A stretch of 64,000 nucleotides of DNA from Typha latifolia (Eukaryota > Streptophyta > Magnoliopsida > Poales > Typhaceae), in contig CM034107.1 of NCBI GenBank assembly GCA_019914945.1, positions 3,286,001 to 3,350,000 on the forward strand, written 5' to 3'. Below are positions 47,632-57,724 of the stretch, one piece after another. Under the pieces are notes generated by a model. It saw nothing but the letters and a program-made list of their open reading frames with translations. It was not told the DNA's origin and searched no databases. A program made the position numbers and the translations under genes. The stretch's first letter is position 1; each line of letters begins with the position of its first letter.

Positions 47632-50594
47632 ATGAAGGCTTACAGTAGTAGTAGTTATCTAGAGAACACCCCCAAGATAGTTATAATTCTAACACTTACC
47701 TTGGTGCTCCTCACCATTGTTCCACTCTACTTCTCTCCATTACTAACTTCTCCATGGGGCAGTCCGTCGCCTTCTCCTTCTCCTTCTCCTTCTCCTTCAT
47801 CACATAATGATGTCAATGACATGTTGAGGAGCATAAGAAACCCCAAAAAGTGCGATATTTTTCGTGGGGAGTGGGTGCCAAACCCTCGCGCACCATACTA
47901 CACAAATGAGACATGTTGGGCTATCCATGAGCATCAAAATTGCATGAAGTTTGGGAGGCCTGATACTGATTTCATGAAGTGGAGATGGAAGCCAGATGAA
48001 TGCGAGCTGCCGATCTTTAACCCGGCCCAGTTCTTAGAGCTTGTGAGGGGGAAGTCCTTGGCATTCCTTGGAGACTCTGTGGGCAGAAACCAAATGCAAT
48101 CCTTAATGTGTCTCCTCTCTAAAGTAAGTTCTCCATCGGTAGTTACTCATTCTTCCTTTCGCATTCCATTGTTCTGTCATTATAACAATGTAGAGATTTC
48201 ACAGTATTTTCGTAGCAGCCATTTCTAATATGCAGGTCATAATCAAATGAAAAGAATACATAGAGATTTCTCACTAACACTCTTCGTCAAATCTAGTTAT
48301 TTGCTAGGATATAGATTGAAAAAAAAATATGGAGAAATTTATAGAGTAATTAAGATTACTTAGGTTATAGTATTAAGTAACATTGATTTAGATGTAGTTT
48401 GAGAATTTAGATGGTAGCCTTATTTTTTGAACAGGTTGCTTTCATAAGTCAGATATATACTTTGTACCAAGTGATGCATTTCAGAAATCAAAATCTTAAT
48501 ATTATATGAGCAGGTAGGGTGGGACAGGTACAAAAATATGAAGCCAATGTAACTTTGGAGTATATCATTGTGACATATATCTTACTGTGTTGTGGACATT
48601 CTAACTGTCTGGTGTTTATGTGAATATGAAATCCTTGCATTGCATGGAGTGGTTGCCATTTCCCTCTCAAATCACACACAATAGAAAAACTTCATGCCAT
48701 AAGAAGAAAGGTTCGCATTTGGTCATAGCTACAGCTTACCAACCATTGACCACGCATGATAAAAAAACCTGGGTTGTCCCCCATTAATAAAATCATACGG
48801 TATACTTTCCTTCTTACATATATATTTATATTTAGATATGAATAAAAAAGTAATTGCTACCAAACATGTTTTCTTATAAAAGAACAAACAAATAAAAACA
48901 TGTTGAAATATATTGAAGCAGAAAATGTAACAAAAAGGAAACCGACACAATTTTGGTTATTTCTATGATTAAAAGGATGCTTCTGAAGTTGCAAATCATC
49001 TAACAAGATTTCTTTTTCTGTACTTTAATTTGATTGACCCAATTATTTAGTTGACCTGTTGTTATTAGTTTAGGTAACTCCTGATCTCCTCCTATCTTTA
49101 ACGATGAAGTTGCCCAAATGAGAATACAATGATCATGATTATTTATTTACAAAGGGTAGCATGAGGTGGTACATCTATACCATATAGAAAATTAGAAATT
49201 AATAAATTATATACCTTTCTCTAACGTTGCCCTGCTAGGTGAGCGGTCACTGTTGGTTAGACTAAGCTAAGCACAGACTTAATCAATGCTGCATATGATA
49301 TTTGCAAGGTCAATAAACAATTTTTCTTCTTTTATTTTTCTAGTTTGGATATTCTCCTATCACTTATGTAATTATACACTGACCACATAAGACATTCTAG
49401 TCTTAGACAACATTATAAAACATTATAAAGGCCCAAAGTACTATGAATATGTTAGAAAAATGGCCAAATCTATCATTATCTCAAAAGGATGGCCTTATAC
49501 ATATAGGATTTACATGAATAAATCACAAAACAAAAACATATCTGAAACACCTTACATGATCATTAACACTCTACGACATAAGTATTTATTGTTTGGCTTT
49601 AAAGATAAGTTCCACATTCTACCTTTTTTAACCTTGACCTTAAAAAACTTATTCATGGATAGTTAAAAAGTCAATTTTGCATCTATGATTAATTGAAGTA
49701 ACGTAAAGATAACAAATGCTAGGTTGTTAATGATAATAGAGGCAAAGGTAATAAATTCTATGATTATGCTAACCTTTTTGTGAGCAAAATTTGCAGGTAA
49801 CATACGCGGTGGAAGCGACCAACACCAAAACCCCAAACGAGAAGTCCAGCCGCTACTTCTACCCGACCCACAACTTCACCCTCGCCAACTTCTGGTCCCC
49901 TTACCTCGTCCGCTCCCTGGAAGCCGACCCCAACGGCCCAACCCTAACCGGCCTCTTCAACCTCTACCTCGACGAGCCCGACCCCATCTGGACCTCCCAG
50001 ATCGCCGCCTTCGACTACGTCATCGTCTCCGTCGGCCACTGGTTCTTCCGCCCGACGATGTTCCACGAGGCCTCCCGCCTCGTCGGCTGCCACTACTGCC
50101 TCGACCCCGCCGTCCCCGACCTCACGATGTACCACGGGTACCGATCGGCGTTCCGGACGGCGTTCCGGCACTTGATCGACCTTAGGGGTTACAAGGGCAC
50201 GACGATCCTCCGGACCTTCGCGCCGTCGCACTTCGAGAACGGGGAGTGGGACAAGGGCGGCGATTGCGCGCGGCGGCGGCCGTTCCGGCGGAACGAGACG
50301 AGGCTGGAGGGGATCAATCTGGAGATGTACATGACGCAGATGGAGGAGTACCGGAAGGCGGAGAGGGAGGGGAGGGAGAAGGGGGTTAGGTTTAGGTTGC
50401 TGGACACGACGGGGGCGATGCTGCTGAGGCCGGACGGGCACCCGAGTAGGTACGGGCACGGGGCGGGGGAGAAGGTGCGGATGCCGAACGACTGCGTGCA
50501 TTGGTGCTTGCCGGGGCCGATCGATGCGTGGAATGACTTCTTGCTCCAGATGTTGAAGATGGAAGGGGGGAGAGCTTCCTCTGTGCAGATGTAA
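47632..50594 (+). CDS. TBL: Trichome-birefringence-like (TBL) polysaccharide O-acetyltransferase, copy 1
   Basis: Predicted Golgi type II membrane protein of the TBL/DUF231 family, which O-acetylates xylan, xyloglucan or other wall polymers. Two exons, 47632-48123 and 49797-50594, are joined in phase 0 to 429 aa. Transmembrane anchor at about 16-37 ([19 protein letters not shown]), then a Ser-Pro linker (about 44-57). The TBL domain begins near [15 protein letters not shown] is at 147-149 ([10 protein letters not shown]), and D396 with H399 of DCVHW forms the DxxH motif, completing the catalytic set. The start was chosen to match copy 2; an in-frame ATG 12 bp earlier is possible. Exon 2 is very GC-rich, unlike exon 1. 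The acyl-acceptor polymer cannot be told from sequence. Confidence 0.92.
48124..49796. other. Intron of TBL copy 1
   Basis: 1673 bp, AT-rich. Parts of it, such as CTTACTGTGTTGTGGACATT and TTGCATTGCATGGAGTGGTT, recur in the intron of copy 2, showing that the intron was duplicated with the gene. No independent gene seen. Confidence 0.6.
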
Positions 50595-50839
50595 AATGGA
50601 CAACTTTTTTTTCAGAAATTTTTTATAAATTACGCCCTATAATTTACTTTTATTATAATCAGAATTCATTACATCTACACCCCCAAATCCAATAGATATG
50701 CCTCTATCAATAGATTAGTCAGTATCAAGTGGTGCCAGGTTTGAAATGGGTGCTTGATGCTTTCACACTTCTTCTTCTTCTGTTAAAAAATGTATATAAT
50801 TAATTCTATGTTGCACCTTAAGAACTGGTTCTGGTGTTC
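50595..50839. other. 3' flank of TBL copy 1
   Basis: Probable 3' UTR; no other feature. Confidence 0.4.
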
Positions 50840-51430
50840 AGGTCAATACTCCTGATTTGATTGCAGAAGAGTTTGTTAAATTCTATATAAGGATTTGTGA
50901 GGAGCACCTCTTGATGCATGATCTGGTGCTCAATGGCAAGTTGGCCTCAACTCCCCACTTTGGAGAGAGCTGAAGCAGATCAACTTGTGTGCCTTATTTC
51001 TAGTGAAGAGGGATCATGAGTTTAAGGAGGAGGGTATATAAGGCCCATTGGTCTGTCTTAGGGCCCCTCATTTGACTCAAGCTGTGCTGTGTTTCTTTGA
51101 GTCAGATAGGATGCCTTGATTCCCTTAGAAAGGTTATTCCTAACAAAGTGGCAAACTTTTGTTCAATTGTTCTTTGTAATTTGCTACAAAATTATTTCTA
51201 AAATTTTAGTAAACATAATATTTAAACTCCTACTTTGTAATTTAATTGAGACTAAACATATGTCTTTTGTGGCTAGTAAAAATGTCGAAGATAATATTCT
51301 GACCGTCCAAGAGCCGATCGGATTCGTTAGGCAGAATTTCCCGATGATGATTATACAATTAAACATAAAAAAGTTTTTTAAGTTGGGAGGTTGTTATCCA
51401 AACTTTAACGCTTATGAGATTCCTTTTTAA
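50840..51430 (+). pseudogene. Decayed LINE reverse-transcriptase fragment
   Basis: Around 51184-51320 the plus strand reads CYKIISKILVN, then LLLCNLIETKHMSFVAS, then NVEDNILTVQE. This matches in order the conserved plant LINE RT blocks (YKIISKILANRL, Q.AFV.GR and DNIL..QE). Upstream, EEADQLVCLISSEE-like sequence near 50950-51000 fits the preceding block, with frameshifts and stops between. There is no intact ORF, so it is a dead 5'-truncated or internal copy. It lies in the spacer between the TBL duplicates. Confidence 0.6.
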
Positions 51431-52566
51431 GTGAGGTGATTTGGTATTAGCTTGTATCTCCTCTCTTCTCTTATCAATGGGCAACCTTCAGGGTGGTATT
51501 ACTATTACTGTATTACATATGGGGTGCTATTGGGTTTAAGGATAGTCTAGTGTCCCTATATTCAGAGGTTGTAGTGGGATATCTTAGGGATGGGAGCAAT
51601 GCACCTTTGGTAGCACATATTACTGAACAAGAATGTCATAGTTTATTACTGAACAAGAATGTCATAGTTTATTACATTCTTCTTTTGTAAATGCCAAAAA
51701 TTTTAAATACTTATGGACAAGAAAACTTAGCATCTGATTGAGGCTGCTAATACCAGCTATATGCAGGAAAGTTGGTATTGGGAAAGTTAATATTAGGGAT
51801 TTTATAAGTTTTGCTCAGTCTGGTGAAATATATATAGCCTGGATTGTGTCCTTTCAATAAAAATTAACAAATTAAAAAAATAAAATCTTCATATATGGCC
51901 ATGCAGATGGGTTCCGGATGACATGCATGATTAGTGTACTGGATTACCCACCAGATGATAACAACATGCTACCCATATTAACACATACATCATACCTAAT
52001 GATTCCAGCAGGGCTGTCGGCCGAGTTTAGGAGATGATTATATAGGTGATTAGTTTTAATGGCGACGGCTGGCGTGTCCAAAGATTTCATTATTTATACC
52101 TTTTCGTTTAAGTTTAATAGTTTATGCTTGCAAGGCATTTGAAATTTGCATTGGAAGAATTAACAGAGTAAACTAGCACGTTTGCTATAAGTTAGTCCCA
52201 GATAACTACTAAAAGAATTATATTTTTTATCGTGGTGGTTTATATTGAATATCTTTACAGCTACTGGCTGTCTGATTAAATTTAATAATTATCAATAGCT
52301 TCAACAAACTAATAATTAAGACCACAGTAATTTAACTGCACATCTAGATATTAATTCCTTTACAAACAATTTATACCTTGGAAGCGCATCAACTAGATAT
52401 AAACAATATTTATCACTATAAAGAGCCAAGTATTCATCATGAAATCTCCATCAGGAAAGTTCTGCAAGAGACTGGAGGCAATAATTATCCATTATTTGGA
52501 GCTCATAGTTAGCTACATTACATGCCATATTAATTAAATGAAAAAGTTTGTCAAATCACATCCATC
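51431..52566. other. Intergenic between the TBL copies
   Basis: From about 51890 the sequence resembles the upstream DNA of copy 1 (46730-47460); for example GGCTGTCGGCCGAGTTTAGGAGATGA matches GGCTGTCGGCCAAGTTTAGGAGATGA. The duplicated unit therefore began at least 800 bp upstream of the gene. Confidence 0.6.
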
Positions 52567-52715
52567 TTATATATATATATATACTTAAAGAGGGCCACAA
52601 AAAGATTCTTCCGTAAGGTAGGTGTTATGTGTAGCATTCACTTCAAAGAAATCTATAAGAAGGCAAACATACTGCACTAAACATATATAGATCATTTCCT
52701 TTCATCAACAAGGCA

Positions 52716-55700
52716 ATGAAGTCTTACAGTATTAGTAATTATCTAGAGAACACCCCCAAGATAGTTATAGTTCTAACACTTACCTTAGTGCTTCTCACCA
52801 TTGTTCCACTCTACTCTCTGTTGCTAACTTCTCCATGGAGAAGTCCATCACCTTCTCCTCCTTCTTCATCGCATAACGATGTCAACGACATGTTAAGGGG
52901 CATAAGAAACCTGAAAAATTGCGATATTTTTTGCGGGGAGTGGGTGCCTAACCCTAGTGCGCCATACTACACAAATGAGACATGTTCGGTTATCCATGAG
53001 CATCAAAACTGCATGAAGTTTGGGAGGCCTGATACTGATTTCATGAAGTGGAGGTGGAAGCCAGATGAATGCGAACTGCCAATCTTTAACCCAGCCCAGT
53101 TCTTGGAGCTTGTGAGGGGGAAGTCCTTGGCATTCCTTGGAGACTCTGTGGGGAGAAACCAAATGCAATCCTTGATGTGTCTCCTCTCTAAAGTAAGTTC
53201 TCCATTAGTAGTTATTCATTCTTCCTTTCGCATTCCATTGTTCTGTTATTCTAACAACATAGAGATTTCAAGCATTTCCTTAGCAGCAATTTTTAAAAAT
53301 GCAATCTTGTTATTTGCTAGGATATAAATTGAAAAAAAAAAGTTGTGGAAAGGTCTATAGAGTAGTTAGAGTACTTAAACTACGGCTCTAAGTTTGAGAA
53401 TTTAGATGCTGTTTTTATTACCAAAGAGGTTCTTTTCATAACTCAGATATATACTTTGTACTATGCGATGCATTTCCTAAATTAAAATCTTAAATTTTCT
53501 GCATATAAATCTGTTTTAACTTTTTTTATATGAGCTGTGACAGTGGGATGGTACAAATATATGAAGCTAATATAACCTTGGAATATGTTATTGGACATAT
53601 CTTACTGTGTTGTGGACATTATAACTGGGCCTTGTGTTTATGTGAATATGGAATCCTTGCATTGCATGGAGTGGTTGCCATTTCCCTCTCAAGTAGGTCA
53701 ACAAACAAATTTTTTTTTCTTTTATTTTTTTTGGTTTGGATCTTCCCCAATCTCCTATGTAGTTATACCTAAAGCATTCTAGTCTTAAACAATATTATGA
53801 AGGACATTAAAAAAACCCAAAGTATTATGAATGTGTTAGAAAAATGGCCAAATCTACTATTATCTCAAAGGGAAGGCCTTATACATATAGGAATAGGATT
53901 TACATAGGTAAATGACAAAACAAAAACATATCTAAATTACCTCTATATACAAGAAAATTTTATTAAAAACACCTTAAGTTTTTCATTTATTATAATTAAC
54001 ATCCTATTATATAGGTATTTATTATTCTATTCCTACATCTTGGTTTTAAGGCCTGAAAGACACTTTGAATTAAATCTCATAGTAGCTAATGAAATAAGCA
54101 TATTATATTACTTTCAAAAATAAAATAAAATAAAAAACCTTAAAATACCTCTTATTTGACTTTTTAGTTAGGTTCCCTTTCTTTTTTTTCTTATACCTAG
54201 AATTTAGATGGCTGATTCAAGGGTATTAAGGTCATTTTACATCTATGACTAATTTAACTACTGTTCGGTTATTTTTGAGGCATTGAAATAATACATAGAT
54301 CAAATGATAAATTCTCACATAATAAGGTGTTAATGAAATAGGGGCAAAGAGTAGGATGTTTTTTCTTAGAGAAGTTATAATCTATCTATGTGGTTTTATT
54401 TGATTTCAACTTAAGCATTTATAATCCCTGACTAAGTTGCAACTATTAGTCTACAGTTAATTGGGATGTAACAAGATTTAATTACTCCCATTGGATTATA
54501 ACCTAATTTGATGATAGTAGAGGATATGTATTTATTTTACAATTTATTAGTAGCAGAAAAAATTAGCCCCAATTATTCAATAAGAACTATTAATTTCTCT
54601 CTCTTGATCGATAGATTGAAATTAAATAATACTAAATAAAATTAACTGGAAGTACTCGTCACTTTTCTAAATTATAAAGGTAAATTAATCGTATTTTATT
54701 TCTCTCTCTTAGCTATCTATTCTTATATAAAAAATAAAAATAATAATAAATGAGTAGAAGTTCGCACTCTTATTATTAAGAAAATAATTATAAGAATAAG
54801 CAATAAGAAAATATAAATTCTAATTTTTTTATCAGTTAATTTAGTCACATACGTAAAAATGTCTTATATACATTTTAATTTACCAACCGATGAAAATTAA
54901 TTTTATAACTAATTGGTTAGCATCGAATCATTGCTCTACTTTTGGATTGTAATTTTGGATGCAAGTATTGAAATTTGAAGTAATAAAAATCGAGCTAAAC
55001 CATCGGGGATAAACTGTAATTTGCCCTAAATTCTTTTATTATACTAACCTTTTCTCGCCAAAATTTCCAGGTAGCATATGCCGTAGACGCCAGCAAAATC
55101 CCAAACGACCAGTCCACCCGATTCTTCTACCCAACCCACAACTTCACCCTCGCAAACTTCTGGTCCCCGTACCTCGTCCGTGGCGTGAACGCCGACCCGA
55201 ATGGCCCGATCTTCACCAGCCTCTTCAACCTCTACCTCGACGAGCCCGACCCCACCTGGACTTCCCAGATCGCCGCCTTCGACTACGTCATCGTCTCTGC
55301 CGGCCATTGGTTCTTCCGCCCGACGATGTTCTACGAGGCTTCTCGCCTCGTCGGCTGCCTCAGCTGCCTCGACCCCGCCGTCCCCGAACTCACGGTGTCC
55401 TACAGCTACCGATCGGCGTTCCGGACGACGTTTCGGTACTTGATCGACCTTAGAGGGTATAAGGGAACGACGATCCTCCGGACGTTCGCGCCGTCGCATT
55501 TTGAGGACGGGGACTGGGACAAGGGCGGCGACTGCGTGCGGCGGGGGCCGTTCCGGCGGAACGAGACGAGGCTGGAGGGGATCAATTTGGAGCTGTACGC
55601 GGCGCAGATGGAGGAGTACCGGAGGGCGGAGAGGGAGGGGAGGGAGAAGGGGGTTAGGTTTAGGTTGCTGGATACGACGGGGGCGATGCTACTGAGGCCT

Positions 55701-55841
55701 GACGGGCACCCGAGTAGGTACGGGCAGGCGGCGTGGAAGAAGGTGGGGATGCCGAACGACTGCGTGCATTGGTGCTTGCCGGGGCCAATTGATGCGTGGA
55801 ATGACTTCTTGCTGGAGATTTTGAAGATGGAAACGGGGTGA
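52716..55841 (+). CDS. TBL: Trichome-birefringence-like (TBL) polysaccharide O-acetyltransferase, copy 2
   Basis: Tandem paralogue of the gene at 47632, in the same direction. Two exons, 52716-53192 and 55071-55841, give 415 aa. The domain layout is the same: anchor at about 16-37, a shorter Ser-Pro linker ([10 protein letters not shown]), GDS at 142-144, and D389/H392 in DCVHW. Motifs are intact, so it is probably active. The C-terminus is shorter than copy 1 (ends KMETG, without GRASSVQM). The intron is 1878 bp with the same duplicated landmarks. Exon 2 is GC-rich, and its 3' third is nearly identical to that of copy 1. Confidence 0.92.
53193..55070. other. Intron of TBL copy 2
   Basis: 1878 bp, AT-rich. 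It shares the duplicated stretch near 53530-53700 with the copy 1 intron. An 80-codon ORF (53530-53772) lies in this shared stretch but has no recognisable domain. Confidence 0.6.
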
Positions 55842-55911
55842 AGCTTCCTCTGCGCAGAGTGCAGACATACTGAATCACGAGTTTTTGACCAAATTAGCCC
55901 TTTTTTCAATT

Positions 55912-56755
55912 TTGATTTTTTCAAATTACACTCACATTTTGAGATTCACATCTCCTCTTTACGGATTTTATAATATAATCCTCTCATTTTTTTATAATAT
56001 TTACTTAACACTTTAACGCTATTTTAGCTAAATGATATTAATCATGTTATATAGTTTATATGACTCTAATTTAAAAATTACTAAAATATCCTTAAAAGGT
56101 CTCGAGCTAATATAAATTCTTATAAAATCTTTTTTCCCAAACTAAATCCTACCCCACAAAATTTAGATTCTCTTTTCTAAAACTAAACCCTAGCTCAAAA
56201 TTATAATATCAAATCTCACAACCCCACATGAATCCCCACATGATGACATAAATCTCTCAAAATCCCCACAAGTCTTAGGGTTTTCCCTAACTTCACCTTT
56301 TTTTTTTTAATTTATGCAGCTCAAACCCTTTTTTTTCTATCTTTCTTCAAATTTTATTTTATCTCCCTCCCCATCTTTGAGGTCGTGAGCAACAGTCAAC
56401 TTTATGTTTGGAAGCTCTGAGATCTTTATGGCTTGGAGTTTGGAAACTCTAAGATTGGCTTGACATTTAGGCGATATTCTCTATTGTTTGAAAAAAAAAT
56501 ATGTTCAAATTATGAATAAAATTATATATGAGTATAAAGATAATTTTAGTAATATTATAAATTACATAGTAGATTATAACGAAATATTCTCTTTTTGGTA
56601 TTGTTCATTTTGATTATAGTTAGGTTAAGTTAACTCAGAGTGTTAAATGAATATTATAGAAAAAAGAAGGGTCCTATTATTAAATTTCGAAAGATGGAGT
56701 GTGAATCATAAAATAAGTTAACTATAGGGTGTGATTTCTAAAAATCTATTTTATT
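55912..56755. mobile_element. Foldback-type MITE downstream of TBL copy 2
   Basis: The left arm (GATTTTTTCAAATTACACTC ... GATTCACATCTCC ... ATAATATTTACTTAACACT) is echoed in inverted order on the right, whose reverse complement reads GATTTTTAGAAATCACACCC ... GATTCACACTCC ... ATAATATTCATTTAACACT. That makes imperfect inverted arms of about 130 bp. Interior is non-coding. It begins about 70 bp after the TBL stop codon, so it may overlap the 3' UTR. Confidence 0.5.
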
Positions 56756-57724
56756 ATTAAAATCGAAGACAACCCAAATTTAATATCAAATGAGCCTTTT
56801 TTTTTTAATTGTAAAAACGCTGGTAAAATTAGTATTTTACTTTAAAAATTATTTAAAGTTTAATTAAGTTTTAATCAAAATTATCATATTTATATTCTTT
56901 TCATCCTTATAACGGCATAATATTAGAAAGTTTAGCATCTTTATAAGTATCCTCTTTCTTAATAAAATATCTTAATTAAAATACAGATAAATTAGCCTTT
57001 TACGTAGAAAATTTTTATAATAATAAACTTTATTCAACATTCTATCAGTTAAATACATGCAGTCAGTTTTAAATACTAAATTAAAAATTAAGTATAATTA
57101 AATTACAAAAGCCCACGTTATTCGAGTGCAAAAGAGGAAGGCTTTCTTTTTGTTATTTTTATATAAAATAAAAATGAAAAAAATAATTTTTAGCTTAATT
57201 ACGCTTACAAATTGTCTTAAACTTTTAAAAACTTCACATGTTTAGCACGAGCATAATAAGTTATATACGTATAAACAAAATTACCTAGACAAAAGTTTTT
57301 AAAAAAAAATTGAATAATTTTGCCTTCATCTTTTTTCCTCAGCTCAATTGTAGTTATTTCAACGCTAGCATTCTTTGGAACGGAGAGAATTGTGTAATGT
57401 TTTGGTTTGAGAGAAGAAATTAAGAATAAGAAAGGAAGGAAGGAAAAGGTTATCGTGCAATGTTTTAGAGAGAGAGAGAGAGAGAGAGAGAAGAATTCTA
57501 TGGTGATGAGAGCGTAAATTGTGCACGGGTAGTTTAACTTCTCGATGACAACGTCTTAAAAAGTAAAATTTTCTTTCCAAATAGCAATTTGCCCTCAGAG
57601 AATCGGGGCAGCAGATGCGGGCATGCATGAGCTGAATCCGATCCGTTTTCACTACCTCTAACGCGGATCACAAATACATATTCGGATCCTAAAAGAACGT
57701 AAAGTTCAAGCAAGGAAGACGAAG
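56756..57724. other. AT-rich spacer and promoter of the tail-anchored protein gene
   Basis: No gene seen. A (GA)n run lies at about 57468-57491, some 240 bp before the ATG at 57725. Confidence 0.45.

Noticed and set aside
49944..50603. 219-codon ORF antisense to TBL copy 1
   Set aside because: Shadow of GC-rich exon 2; Arg/Pro/Val-rich with no domain, while the sense frame is a clear TBL protein.
53530..53772. Possible extra TBL exon inside the intron of copy 2
   Set aside because: The stretch is shared by both introns, but its translation does not match any part of a TBL protein and exon 1 joins exon 2 in frame without it.
55044..55499. 151-codon ORF antisense to TBL copy 2
   Set aside because: Same kind of shadow as in copy 1; it follows codon bias on the sense strand.
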